Origin: an uncultured Cellvibrionales bacterium
Lineage (GTDB): Bacteria > Pseudomonadota > Gammaproteobacteria > Pseudomonadales > Porticoccaceae
DNA: 64,000 nt
NCBI GenBank assembly: GCA_913031145.1
Contig: CAJWCO010000011.1
Location: 1 to 64,000, forward strand
Reading direction: 5' to 3'
The position numbers and the translations under genes were made by a program. The notes beneath the pieces are model-generated. The model worked only from the letters and a program-made list of their open reading frames with translations, did not search any database and was not told the origin of the DNA. This document shows, piece after piece, positions 46,446 through 56,178 of the stretch; within the stretch, counting starts at the first letter, position 1, and every line of letters begins with the position of its first letter.

Positions 46446-49400
46446 CTAGATACGGGGTATCTCAATAAAAAATGGTATTCTGGGTAAATATAATCCTAAA
46501 CGTACGGGTTTGTTTTCAATGCGCTCAAAAAGTTGCGCATAATGCCTTAATTGCTGCGAATACCGATGTTGCAGTCTTTGTGTGATGCTCTCAACTGACT
46601 TGGTCTTATTAAAATAGGTATATTTATAGTCGATTATCCATCGTGTTCCCTGGTCCTCGAAGGCAAGGTCAACAATGGATCGTTGGATCCCATTGTCATC
46701 CGCAAGATGATAATCTATGGCGAGCTCAGCATGCATTGACCGATGACCTTCGAGTATCCATCGACCTCGCGAATCCGTTAAGGTATTACAAAGCGCTTTT
46801 TGCAGGTCGCTTAGCTCGCGTGGGGTGACTAATAGCCCCGCCTCCTTGAGCTGGTTTCGCCAGCCACAATCGAGGGTGGTAAGTCTTTCCAAGGGCCAAG
46901 CAGATAGCCCGTCTTTGGCTATTTGTTTGAGCGCTCTGTGAAGAATGTTGCCAAGTGCGCGCGCGCGAGCTGAATCATTCTCGATCAGTACATCCTCGCT
47001 ATCGGTGCTAGAGTGAATAGACGCACGCGCGGCACCGCCAGTAATAATACCCCCAGTTCCCTCTGCGGGGAGTTTGATGTCGTGGGGCAAGCGTCGGACC
47101 GCCAGGTCTGACTGTTCGGTTAATAGTGTTTCTACAGAGTTGGCATCGACCATAACCTGGTACTGGCCATTGTCGATATCCTGCTGCAGCGTTGGCCAGA
47201 TGGGCGCCAACAAACTGTTTGTTGCAGGTGGTTGCCATTTCTCAGACCGTTGCTTTAACGCGCCGAATAAATACAAGCCTTTTACGGCTCGTGTTGCGGC
47301 GACGTAGAGCACCCGAGTATTCTCTAACCGAGAACTTTCCGCCTCGGCATGCTGTAAGTAGCCATACACGCTATCTTCTTCATCGTCATAGGCGCTAATT
47401 GTTGCCATGACTAAGTCGTTCTCGCTCTCTCCAACGTATTCTTGCCAACGTAGGAGGGGTTTGTCAGAGCTTCTTGTACTCTTTGATAGGTTAGGTAACA
47501 GGACATGATCGAATTCAAGACCTTTGGCCCGATGTATGGTCATGATTCGCACTGTAGCGGGAGAATGAGCAACAGAAGAGATATCTGGTGGCGCTGCGTA
47601 CAATTTTTCGACAGCCACATTGAAGGTTTCCCAATCCGGTATTGTACCCGCTACTTGATGGTCCGACAGAAGAGCTAAGTAGCGTTTGATATTTTTATGA
47701 TCGCTTTCACTTGCGAGGGTAGCCGAACCACCCAATTGCAGCCAGCAGTGCTCAACCGCGGCCGCTAAGTCGGTCCGCATTCGGGTTACCCACGCCGCTT
47801 TTAATACCGGCGCTACCCGTTTTAAAATCGCCATCCCCGCCAGAGTCAGGCCAAGTACTTGCCCGTGTTGAACGGCATCGAAACTTTGCAATAATTGGTC
47901 GATAATGACGTGTTTGTTTGAAACCCCCTCGTGGGAGCTTTGAGACGTCAGCGTTAAGAGATCACCTAGGTCAAATCCACAAAAAGGTGCACGTAAAACG
48001 GCGAGCCATGCGGTACGATCGCTCGCTGACATCAAAGCGCGGGTTAACGACAGCATATCGATGACTGGCATGCATGTTGTTGCAAGCGTATCGATGTCTG
48101 TTGCATCCCAAAGCACGTTTGCAGAATCCATCGCTGGAATAATGGCGCGGAGATGCGTGCGACTTCGAACCAGTATAGCGATTGATTCCCGGGGTTTGTT
48201 TTTTTGAAGGTCAACGCACAACTCAGTGATACGCCGCGCTTCATAACTCGCGAAGTTTTCTCCGCAGTAACCAAAAAACTTGACTGACGCGCCGTCATGT
48301 TTTTTAAAGGCCTCTGAGCTTGTGTATTTAACTGCACCGCGGCCGATGTCGTCGACTGCTGGAAATGCCTCACTAAAATACCGGTTAACCCAGTCAACGA
48401 TAATTTGGCTCGACCGAAAGTTGGTATTGAGTGTTAGAGCTCTACAGGCGATGGGGCCAATGGGCTGTTGTTGGGCGCGAATAAACAGTCCAACTTTAGC
48501 ATTCCGAAAACTATACAGAGACTGCATTGAGTCCCCCACAAGAAAGAGGGTGCGGCCATCATTCGGTTCCCAACCTGAAATGACTGATTGAAGTAATCGC
48601 ATTTGCGCTACGGAGGTGTCTTGGAATTCATCGACTAATATGTGTTTAAGTTGATAGTCGAGCCGCAGCGTAATGTCAGAAACCGTGCTGGCGTGTTCGA
48701 CGGACGCTGTTGCCTCTAACGCCGACAAGGTAATGGCTGCGTAGTCGGTTTTGTTATCAGCATCAAATAGCAAGTTGAGCTCAGCGACCAGTCTTGGCAG
48801 CAGATACGCTAGAGATTCAAGCAGAATTTGTTGAGTCGGTGCTATTGGCGCATGCGGCAAATGCGACACTTGTACCATTTCATCGAGGACGGCGGGCGCC
48901 TGTTTGCCCCATGATATAAGTTCCAGCATGCGAGTTTTGTGCTCATTTCGACCGGTTAAAAAACCCTCTCGGGCGGTGAGTGTTGACCGCCATTGGAGCT
49001 TTTTAGTTAAAAACTGTGTGATGAGTCCCTGCCAGTCGGCAAGATGTTCGCGCTGAGCTAGCGGTAATTCGCTGATCCCCTGAAATGTTGATAGTTGTGG
49101 ATTTTTCTCGTAATCGACGTTTGTTGCTGCGATATCGGTGATTGCGATAAGTTCAGACGCGATTGGTTGCAGCAGCTTCGCAAGATACTCTAGTCGGGTC
49201 GCAATCAACCGGTCTATGACTTCTTGAAAATAATCATGATCATCGGCGGCGGCGAAAATCAGAGGCAGCCACTGTTCACGCTTTTCGAGCAAGGTGCTGA
49301 GCAATGATTCACAGCTTTGCATGTTATTGCCCATATGAGCAATTAATACACCCAGATACTCGCCTGTTGGCGTATCGTCTTCAAGGTGATCTAGGAGGTT

Positions 49401-49868
49401 ACGCGCAGCATTTCGGTAATAAACAAGAGCTTGATCGGTCGGCTCTGGGATTTGCTGAACCGTTGTCTCGAGTGCAAACTGATTCGCGATATAACGGCTG
49501 AATCCGTCGATGGTCTGAATTCTAAGCCTGCCAGGGAGTTCGAGTAGAGACCAATTATTCGCTTGGTTACGCACCAAGACCTGTCGCGCGAGACACCAAA
49601 TTTTTTCCCCATAGGGATCTAGCGGGCAGGGTTCTGTGTGCGCATGTTGAAGCGCGCTGTGCACGCGACTGGCCATTTCGGCAGCGGCCTTGCGCGTAAA
49701 CGTAATGCATAGAATTTCCTCGGGATAATCGACCTCATTGAGAAGGCACAAAAGCCGCTCTGTGATTAGACCCGTTTTGCCCGAGCCCGCGGGTGCCGCT
49801 ACAATAAAACTCTGGGTTGGATCCAGCGCTGTCTCTCGCGTTTTCGTATCAACAGGTTTATCGCTCAT
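46446..49868 (-). CDS. UvrD/RecB-family helicase-nuclease (AddA-like)
   Basis: 1140 residues from ATG 49868, 1 base after the stop of the upstream partner. SF1 helicase motifs: Walker A AAPAGSGKT (residues 24-32), ITFTRKAAAEMASRV, DEFQDTSVAQMRLL (motif II), LVGDSMQSLYSFRNA, TMTIHRAKGLEFDHVLLP-type motif V and VAATRAVKGLY. The C-terminus is a RecB-type nuclease: ALGNILHRAL, then IVDLAFEDQGTRWIIDYKYTY with the DYK core. AddA processes double-strand ends for RecA. No recC or recD is adjacent, so an AddAB-type complex is indicated. The ORF extension to 49907 overlaps the partner gene and is less likely. Confidence 0.9.
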   Translation of the reverse strand: MSDKPVDTKTRETALDPTQSFIVAAPAGSGKTGLITERLLCLLNEVDYPEEILCITFTRKAAAEMASRVHSALQHAHTEPCPLDPYGEKIWCLARQVLVRNQANNWSLLELPGRLRIQTIDGFSRYIANQFALETTVQQIPEPTDQALVYYRNAARNLLDHLEDDTPTGEYLGVLIAHMGNNMQSCESLLSTLLEKREQWLPLIFAAADDHDYFQEVIDRLIATRLEYLAKLLQPIASELIAITDIAATNVDYEKNPQLSTFQGISELPLAQREHLADWQGLITQFLTKKLQWRSTLTAREGFLTGRNEHKTRMLELISWGKQAPAVLDEMVQVSHLPHAPIAPTQQILLESLAYLLPRLVAELNLLFDADNKTDYAAITLSALEATASVEHASTVSDITLRLDYQLKHILVDEFQDTSVAQMRLLQSVISGWEPNDGRTLFLVGDSMQSLYSFRNAKVGLFIRAQQQPIGPIACRALTLNTNFRSSQIIVDWVNRYFSEAFPAVDDIGRGAVKYTSSEAFKKHDGASVKFFGYCGENFASYEARRITELCVDLQKNKPRESIAILVRSRTHLRAIIPAMDSANVLWDATDIDTLATTCMPVIDMLSLTRALMSASDRTAWLAVLRAPFCGFDLGDLLTLTSQSSHEGVSNKHVIIDQLLQSFDAVQHGQVLGLTLAGMAILKRVAPVLKAAWVTRMRTDLAAAVEHCWLQLGGSATLASESDHKNIKRYLALLSDHQVAGTIPDWETFNVAVEKLYAAPPDISSVAHSPATVRIMTIHRAKGLEFDHVLLPNLSKSTRSSDKPLLRWQEYVGESENDLVMATISAYDDEEDSVYGYLQHAEAESSRLENTRVLYVAATRAVKGLYLFGALKQRSEKWQPPATNSLLAPIWPTLQQDIDNGQYQVMVDANSVETLLTEQSDLAVRRLPHDIKLPAEGTGGIITGGAARASIHSSTDSEDVLIENDSARARALGNILHRALKQIAKDGLSAWPLERLTTLDCGWRNQLKEAGLLVTPRELSDLQKALCNTLTDSRGRWILEGHRSMHAELAIDYHLADDNGIQRSIVDLAFEDQGTRWIIDYKYTYFNKTKSVESITQRLQHRYSQQLRHYAQLFERIENKPVRLGLYLPRIPFFIEIPRI

Positions 49869-49869
49869 A

Positions 49870-52602
49870 CTAGAAGTCTCCGTCGTCTGACAATCGGAGT
49901 TTGTCATGCTCAGGTGCTCTGTTGAATGGGATTAGATAGCGCTGTTGCATGAAGCGAGTTTTGTCATAAACGGTCATAGCCGCATCGCCAGCCGTGAACT
50001 CTTGTGCTAATTGTTCCAGTTGCTCTCGCCAACGCTGGACTTGCTGCGGCCAATCTTGGTGTTGCTGAAGGATGGGTGCCATTAGGCCATCGCCATCGCC
50101 AACAATTTTTACTGCGCCACCTTTGATTTGCGCGAAGGCCAGTCCGTTAGCTGGAGGTTCATACGCAACGACATAGAGGGGCAATTGTGGTTCTAGAAGT
50201 CGTTCAGTCCCCCATGAACGACTGCTCACGGAACCTGATTTATAGTCTAATATCAGGCATTTACCGCCGACTTGGTCAATTCGGTCAAGGGCGAGTCTCA
50301 GCGTGAGGTCACCCAATTTAATGCATGCCATCTGCTCTAAGTGGGATACTTCAAAAGGATCGCGCTGTTTTTCTATCTCAAGCCACTGTGTGATCAGTTT
50401 ATGCAAACGGCTGTGTTCCATCTGCCGGTAGCGCGGCCCGCGCAGGCAGTGGATTTCTTTGCTCGCTTTCCACAGGGTATTTTTGATGGGGGCATTTAAC
50501 TGCTCGGCGATGACGCTATCTGGCGTTTGACGCAAATAATCTGAGGAGCGCCATTTACTCCAGATATCCAGCATCGCTTGATGTAAAAGCGTACCTCGCT
50601 GTAAAGCACTCAACCCCTGACAGGGATTTTCAATAGGCTCCAAGAGGAGCCGGTGGATAGCGAATGCATTAAGAGGACAAATCGCTTGATTCCGTAAAAT
50701 GGAAGCGCCTCCTCGAGGTTTTTCAGAGCGCGCATTAAGAGGTACGTTCGATTCCTTTGACCAATGACAGTGGTCTTTTGGAACGGCCCCTTTGGGGTCG
50801 TTTGTGGGCTCGATAGTGGGTACAATCTGCGCATATTCTATCGGGGCAACGGTCCACAACAGCGGACTTTCTTCGAGAAGCTCTTCGCCGCGTCGCTGCG
50901 GAAAGCTGAGTATTAATTGCTGGCTGTTGTCGTAAAAGCCCTGCAAGAGTGTGTTTGCAATCCAAAGTTCGCGTTCCACCTCGCTGTGCGGCATGGCATA
51001 TTTACGCTGAAATTCGGCAGGTAGTAGCGGATTTATGGCGATTAATTTCGGAAAATTATTACGTTCAAGACCCACGACCCAAAGCCGGTGAAAACACAAA
51101 CCAGCGGCTTCTAGTAAACCGAGGATCTGGAGTGGGGCATCGGGCGTTTGTGCGTGAAAAGTTTCTTCCAACGCCATGGTAGTCAGAACTTTTAGCGCGC
51201 GCGAAATGCCCACTTCAATACCGAGCGTGTCAAGCCGGCAAAAATTTTCAAGCAATTGCTCCCACTGTCTATTTTGCTGATATTCGAGACTATCTAACAC
51301 TCGATATCCTGGCCATTGAAGCTGTGCTAAATGCTCTTTGAACATCCGAGACCACGCGGAAAAAGTTTTTCGAGCACGCTGAACCTGAGGTCGATTGTCT
51401 TGGATTTCTGCGAGGGATAGCTCGACTTCTTTGGTCTCAGGGATGTCTGTTGCAGAACGGCTAATCGCCTTACAAAAATCGTCTAGTCGCAGGTTAAAGC
51501 GACCACTTTTTCGTAATCGTCGTTCGGTATCGACGCGCAGCGAAAGTGGGAGCGAATCGATACAACTGTAGGGGGAGTAGAGCTGTTGAATCCAAAAATT
51601 TAAAGGTTTTTGGTTCTCATAGAACGCTAGTAACTTAAACGCGGCCGCAATTATGGGTGTGCGCGCGAGTGGTGTTCCCGCAGAAAAATTTACCGGTATA
51701 TTGATACTCTCGGTTTTAAGCGTACGGTCCACGATCTGTTGCAGTTGATTAATCTGTTGATTGAGGTCGGGGACTACGATACCAATTCGTTGCAGAGGGT
51801 TTTCTTTTACATGGTGGATTGCCCAGCGCACTGCTTGGACAAGTTCAGCATCTCCATCAACGCAGCGCAGTTTTCGTGCATGAGGAAATGCCTCGACGGA
51901 TCGAACCTCGGATAATGCATGTGTGTCAGTTTTGGGTGCTGTCATCTTCTTAGTGTCGAGGCATGTTGATGATCCTCGATCTAAAGCAATCAAATCAACG
52001 GTTGCTGCTTTCATCACTCGCAGTTGCAAAGGCGGTATGGTTTGAAACCCATAGATACAGATACCTTTGAGGCTAGCTAGTCTTTGTTGTTGAAAAGCGT
52101 TGGCGATAATTTCCCAGCTCCGCCCATGAGAGACGAGTTTATTTTTCTTTAAAAGGTGCTCATAGGCCGAACTCCAACGCTTAAAATATGCCAGTGATGG
52201 GCTGTCGCCTTGCGCGTGGTTAGGTGAGAGTTCCCATTTGGTCAGTGTGTCGTAGGTATTCTGCGCGAGTTTGGCATGGCGATCTCTCCCGTCGCTATCG
52301 CAGCTATGGATAGCTCTCTCCCAATAATATTGGTTGTGAGCACCACTGACTCTCGCCCAACCGCTGACCTCTGGCGCATGAACATCGTGAAGTTCGTCCC
52401 AACAGTGGGTTAACCAATTGTCGATTGCGTAAACAGAGGGTGCGAGCCAAGCGCCTTTTTCTGCCAGCTGGGTTGTCCCCCAGGCCCGAGTTATTTGAAT
52501 TGCGAGTCGCTGATTGGGTACCAAAATAGTTTTTTTATCACCGAGTGCAGAAGCGAACAAGGCGATGTTGATCAGAGGTGTCAAATGATTCAGTTCGGTC
52601 AT
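49870..52602 (-). CDS. PD-(D/E)XK nuclease, AddB-like (TIGR03623-type DNA repair protein)
   Basis: 910 residues from ATG 52602; the longer ORF to 52707 runs into the rmuC promoter. The N-terminal half is a degenerate helicase-like fold (TILVPNQRLAIQITRAW, AVRWAIHHVKENPLQRIGIVVPDL), the C-terminal quarter is a RecB-type nuclease: NQAICPLNAFAIHRL, GTLLHQAMLDIWSKW, LRLALDRIDQVGGKCLILDYKSG. One cysteine precedes the nuclease (AICPLNAF), as in the family. Together with the AddA-like gene it should form the break-resection complex. Confidence 0.88.
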   Translation of the reverse strand: MTELNHLTPLINIALFASALGDKKTILVPNQRLAIQITRAWGTTQLAEKGAWLAPSVYAIDNWLTHCWDELHDVHAPEVSGWARVSGAHNQYYWERAIHSCDSDGRDRHAKLAQNTYDTLTKWELSPNHAQGDSPSLAYFKRWSSAYEHLLKKNKLVSHGRSWEIIANAFQQQRLASLKGICIYGFQTIPPLQLRVMKAATVDLIALDRGSSTCLDTKKMTAPKTDTHALSEVRSVEAFPHARKLRCVDGDAELVQAVRWAIHHVKENPLQRIGIVVPDLNQQINQLQQIVDRTLKTESINIPVNFSAGTPLARTPIIAAAFKLLAFYENQKPLNFWIQQLYSPYSCIDSLPLSLRVDTERRLRKSGRFNLRLDDFCKAISRSATDIPETKEVELSLAEIQDNRPQVQRARKTFSAWSRMFKEHLAQLQWPGYRVLDSLEYQQNRQWEQLLENFCRLDTLGIEVGISRALKVLTTMALEETFHAQTPDAPLQILGLLEAAGLCFHRLWVVGLERNNFPKLIAINPLLPAEFQRKYAMPHSEVERELWIANTLLQGFYDNSQQLILSFPQRRGEELLEESPLLWTVAPIEYAQIVPTIEPTNDPKGAVPKDHCHWSKESNVPLNARSEKPRGGASILRNQAICPLNAFAIHRLLLEPIENPCQGLSALQRGTLLHQAMLDIWSKWRSSDYLRQTPDSVIAEQLNAPIKNTLWKASKEIHCLRGPRYRQMEHSRLHKLITQWLEIEKQRDPFEVSHLEQMACIKLGDLTLRLALDRIDQVGGKCLILDYKSGSVSSRSWGTERLLEPQLPLYVVAYEPPANGLAFAQIKGGAVKIVGDGDGLMAPILQQHQDWPQQVQRWREQLEQLAQEFTAGDAAMTVYDKTRFMQQRYLIPFNRAPEHDKLRLSDDGDF

Positions 52603-52663
52603 GGGAGCGGTTTGTTTCCTTGGCCACCCAAGAAGTGGCAAATAGATCCTATGATTGTCGTTT

Positions 52664-52682
52664 GACTGGTACAATATCGCTA
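52664..52682 (+). promoter_or_regulatory. Extended -10 promoter that would make rmuC leaderless
   Basis: TGGTACAAT at 52667-52675 is a TGn-extended -10 (TACAAT 52670-52675). Transcription starting 7 bases later would begin on the A of the rmuC ATG at 52682. No ribosome-binding site precedes that ATG. No good -35 is seen, which an extended -10 does not need. Confidence 0.35.
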
Positions 52683-54019
52683 TGGACTTCACACTACAAG
52701 CAATCACGATTTATGCGCTGATCGCCGGCGTATTTTTAGGCTTAATGCTTGGATACAGCATCGTGCGTGCGCGTTATAGAGCTCCTCTCGCCCGCCTTGA
52801 GGCGCGAATAGAAATGAGTCTTGAGAATGAAGCAAAATTAGTTTCGTTGCACGCAGATAGTGAGCAAGCCAAGCTCGACTTACTCAAAAGATGTGCGGCG
52901 CTTGAACAAACAATTGAGAGCGGGGAAACTCACCATCAAGCGCAAGTCGCGTTACTGGAAACGAGTAAGCGACGTTTTACAGAAGAATTTGAGAACTTAG
53001 CTAATCGAATCTTTGATGCAAAACAAAAGGTGTTCACCTCGAGTAGTCAGGTCGCGATCGATAATTCTTTAGCGCCCCTGCGCCGTGATCTGGGCGATTT
53101 CCGTAAGCAAGTCGAGTCGACTTACGACAAAGAGAATGCGCAAAGAAATCAGCTGATGGGTCGTATCAGTGAGTTGCAGAAACAGACACTTCAAGTGTCA
53201 TCAGAGGCTGCAAGCCTGGCCAACGCATTGCGCGGTGATAATAAAGCGCAAGGTAATTGGGGTGAGTTTATTTTAGAAAAATTGTTGGAAGACTCAGGGC
53301 TACAGCAGGGGCGAGAATATGTCGTACAAGCGAGTTTAAAAGATGCCGATGGACGGCGTCGTAATCCTGACGTCGTGGTTCATCTGCCTGAGGGGCGCGA
53401 TATCGTGATTGATGCGAAAGTCAGTCTGGTCGATTATGAAAAGTATCATAATACGCATGAGGAAATAGAGCAGAACGAATTTTTGAAAAAGCATATTCAG
53501 TCGATGCGCGCGCATGTCCGAGGATTGAGTGCTAAAAACTATGAGCATCTCGAGGGCGTCAACAGCCTAGACTTTGTGCTTCTCTTTGTCCCGATTGAAA
53601 GTGCTTTTTTACTTGCCCAGAATCAGGCGCCGGAAATGATGAAAGATGCCTACGACTTAGGCATTATTATGGTCAGTCCCAGCACATTGATGGTGACCTT
53701 GCGAACCATAAAAAATCTGTGGCGAACGGACGACCAAAACCGCAATGCTCGACTCATTGCGGACAAAGCAGGTGGACTCTATGACCAGTTCGTGCTCTTT
53801 ACCGAGAGTTTAGACGAGGTTTCGAAGCACCTTGAGCGGAGTAAGGTTGCGTTAGAAACGGCTCAAAAACGCTTACTGACGGGGAAGGGCAATCTGATTA
53901 GGAGAACGGAAGACCTTAAGCTACTGGGGGCAAAAGCAAAAAAACAATTGGTCAGCAACGTACTGCCTGTCGAGGATGCGTCTCGTGATTCAAACGCTCT
54001 GGACGCATCAGAACCGTGA
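52682..54019 (+). CDS. rmuC: DNA recombination protein RmuC
   Basis: 445 residues from ATG 52682. One N-terminal membrane helix (IYALIAGVFLGLMLGYSIV), a long coiled coil (~30-180), then the RmuC nuclease-like core: NALRGDNKAQGNWGEFILEKLLEDSGLQQGREYV, RRNPDVVVHLPEGRDIVIDAKVSLVDYEKY, SPSTLMVTLRTIKNLWR. RmuC limits sequence inversions at short repeats. Divergent from the AddB-like gene with 79 bases between. The TTG at 52655 is an alternative start. Confidence 0.93.
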   Translation: MDFTLQAITIYALIAGVFLGLMLGYSIVRARYRAPLARLEARIEMSLENEAKLVSLHADSEQAKLDLLKRCAALEQTIESGETHHQAQVALLETSKRRFTEEFENLANRIFDAKQKVFTSSSQVAIDNSLAPLRRDLGDFRKQVESTYDKENAQRNQLMGRISELQKQTLQVSSEAASLANALRGDNKAQGNWGEFILEKLLEDSGLQQGREYVVQASLKDADGRRRNPDVVVHLPEGRDIVIDAKVSLVDYEKYHNTHEEIEQNEFLKKHIQSMRAHVRGLSAKNYEHLEGVNSLDFVLLFVPIESAFLLAQNQAPEMMKDAYDLGIIMVSPSTLMVTLRTIKNLWRTDDQNRNARLIADKAGGLYDQFVLFTESLDEVSKHLERSKVALETAQKRLLTGKGNLIRRTEDLKLLGAKAKKQLVSNVLPVEDASRDSNALDASEP

Positions 54020-54477
54020 CGTATACGTTATTGCCCACCGTTATTTTTGGGGTATTGGGAAGTGTTACCCTGTGTCTCGCTGGCTACGCGCTTTTTTTGT
54101 TTTTGCGCTTGCGTAAACAGTCGCTAATGCGTAAGCAAGAAGCGGAGGATTTATTGGTCTTAACGGCAGAGCGCGAAGCCCATGCTCGGCGATCGATTAA
54201 GCTGCTATGCGACGCACTCCTTAAAAATGACATCTCTGATACTGAAGCTGCAATGAGGGTCGCCTATCTCAGCCAACAAATTTCTTTGTCTGACGACGAG
54301 AAACAGCACCTTGAGGCATTTCACCAATTGTCAAAGGCCACTGCACACATCCCGATTCTTGGCGATTGGCAGGGGTTAAGTCGTAGCGAACAACGCAGTT
54401 TTAAACAGGAAAGGGTCAAAATCGAAGCAGAGTTTCATGCCTTCATTCATGCGAGTGCAGCGCATTTAAGCGATTAG
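54016..54477 (+). CDS. DUF2489 membrane protein
   Basis: 153 residues; one N-terminal membrane helix (TVIFGVLGSVTLCLAGYALFLFL) and a helical DUF2489 domain (RRSIKLLCDALLKNDISDTEAAMRVAYL...AFHQLSKATAHIPILGDWQGLSRSEQRSF). Function unknown. GTG start overlaps the rmuC stop by 4 bases (GTGA), so translation is coupled; its end overlaps the convergent trmA by 12 bases. Confidence 0.85.
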   Translation: MTYTLLPTVIFGVLGSVTLCLAGYALFLFLRLRKQSLMRKQEAEDLLVLTAEREAHARRSIKLLCDALLKNDISDTEAAMRVAYLSQQISLSDDEKQHLEAFHQLSKATAHIPILGDWQGLSRSEQRSFKQERVKIEAEFHAFIHASAAHLSD

Positions 54478-55578
54478 GGGGCTGTCGATGCGCTCTAGCA
54501 TTAGGCCGACTTCCAGGTGTGGCGTCCAGGGGAACTGATCAAAAGCAGCACTCGCTGTAATTCGATGAGTGGCCGCAAGGACGCGGACATTATCCATCAA
54601 GCTGCTTGGATTACAGGATATGTACAGAATACGCTCGAACCTAGTCGCCAATGACAAAGTCTCTGCATCTAAACCGGCGCGGGGCGGATCAACAAAAAGT
54701 GTTGAGAAGCTATATTTCTCCAGTTCTATATGAGCAAGGCGCCGAAAGGGGCGAATGCCGTCTATTGCTTGAGTTATGTCTTCGCTCGACATGCGCACTA
54801 GCTCAACATTGCATACGTTATTCTGTTCTAGATTGTAGCGCGCAGTTTGTACTGAGGTTTTGGATATCTCTGTCGCCAGAACGCGTTGAAAGTGATGGGC
54901 AAGGGCAACGGTAAAATTACCAGTTCCACAGTACAGTTCGAGTAAGTCTCCGGTGGAGTCAACACATCTTTGATTAGCCCACGCGAGCATTTTTTCATTT
55001 ATTGTGGCGTTCGGTTGAGTAAACGCGGATTCCACTTGCCGGTATGTGAGGTGTCGCGATCCCACCTGTAAGGTTTCCGTCACATAGTCTCTACTTAACA
55101 CACATTTCTGTTTACGGCTGCGGCCCATGATCGCGACATCGAGTTGGTGTTGTAAATGAAGTGCACGCTCTTCCCATGCAGTATCCAACCGCCTGTGGTA
55201 GATCAGAGTGACCAGCCCATCACCACTTGATGTGGTCAAGAATTCCACCGCAAAGAGTTTGTCGCGCAATATGATGCTGTCATTGACATACCCGAGGAGC
55301 GCTGGCATCAACTGATTAATCAAGGTACTCCCAATCGGAAATGTGGTGACGGGGTAGGGGCGTTTGCTTCCTGGGTATGTCATAGCGTAGTAGGCTTGGT
55401 GGTCGTTGTGCAAAATGCGAAATTCTGCGCGCATTCGAAAGCCTGTTGGTATAGATGGGTAGACGGCAATTGCACCTTGATAGTGTTCATGAAGACGGTC
55501 GGTAAATTGCGCGACTTTTGCACGCAGATCAGCCACATAGGTCTCGCTATTGAATTGAGTATTTATTAGGTTGGCCAC
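54466..55578 (-). CDS. trmA: tRNA (uracil-5-)-methyltransferase TrmA
   Basis: Makes m5U54 (ribothymidine) in tRNA, and m5U in tmRNA in E. coli. 370 residues. N-terminal FRMRAEFRILH...YAMTYPG, SAM motif LLELYCGTGNFTVALAHHF, and the catalytic region FVDPPRAGLD...ILYISCNPSSL with the nucleophilic Cys in SCNP. Length and motifs match E. coli TrmA (366). Confidence 0.96.
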   Translation of the reverse strand: MANLINTQFNSETYVADLRAKVAQFTDRLHEHYQGAIAVYPSIPTGFRMRAEFRILHNDHQAYYAMTYPGSKRPYPVTTFPIGSTLINQLMPALLGYVNDSIILRDKLFAVEFLTTSSGDGLVTLIYHRRLDTAWEERALHLQHQLDVAIMGRSRKQKCVLSRDYVTETLQVGSRHLTYRQVESAFTQPNATINEKMLAWANQRCVDSTGDLLELYCGTGNFTVALAHHFQRVLATEISKTSVQTARYNLEQNNVCNVELVRMSSEDITQAIDGIRPFRRLAHIELEKYSFSTLFVDPPRAGLDAETLSLATRFERILYISCNPSSLMDNVRVLAATHRITASAAFDQFPWTPHLEVGLMLERIDSPLIA

Positions 55579-55719
55579 GCTTTTGTCTCGACACCCTGTT
55601 AGAGCGCTATTATGCCGCAGTGGAACGCTGACCTCGAATAGATATCAACGGATTAAATTAGCGATACCGATCTGCTACACTCATGCTTCGCGCTACTAAC
55701 GACTTTGGAGTTCCGTCAT

Positions 55720-56178
55720 ATGATTGATTTACGCGCTGTTGCCGCCTGTTTTTCGGGCATGCTGTGCCTGCTAGTATCAGTGAATGGATTGGCTGAAGAT
55801 AGTGCCAATCGTCCTAACAGTAATGCCCCGAAGAACGCTAGTGTCTTCGTAATAGTGCCAACAGAGGGCCAAGTGCTTCAAGCAGACGCACCCATTACAG
55901 TGCGGTTCGGTTTGCGCGGTATGGGCGTTGCACCGGCGGGAATTATTGTTGAGCAAACGGGGCATCATCATTTACTCATTGATCAAAGCGTCTTGCCTGA
56001 TCTAACACAACCATTGCCTGCAAGTGAACACATTGTGCACTTTGGACGCGGGCAGACAGAGACCGATATTCGCTTAAAACCCGGCCCACACACGCTCCAA
56101 CTCATTCTCGGGAATCATTACCATATTCCTCATGATCCGCCGGTTATTTCTCAGAAAGTACATATTGTCGTTGAGTAA
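55720..56178 (+). CDS. Periplasmic DUF4399 protein
   Basis: 152 residues from ATG 55720 (GGAG at 55707-55710). A signal peptide (AVAACFSGMLCLLVSVNGLAED) is followed by the DUF4399 domain: VFVIVPTEGQVLQADAPITVRFGLRGMGVAPAG, TGHHHLLID, HFGRGQTE, PGPHTLQLILGNHYHIPHDPPVIS. The many conserved histidines suggest metal binding; function unknown. Confidence 0.9.
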   Translation: MIDLRAVAACFSGMLCLLVSVNGLAEDSANRPNSNAPKNASVFVIVPTEGQVLQADAPITVRFGLRGMGVAPAGIIVEQTGHHHLLIDQSVLPDLTQPLPASEHIVHFGRGQTETDIRLKPGPHTLQLILGNHYHIPHDPPVISQKVHIVVE

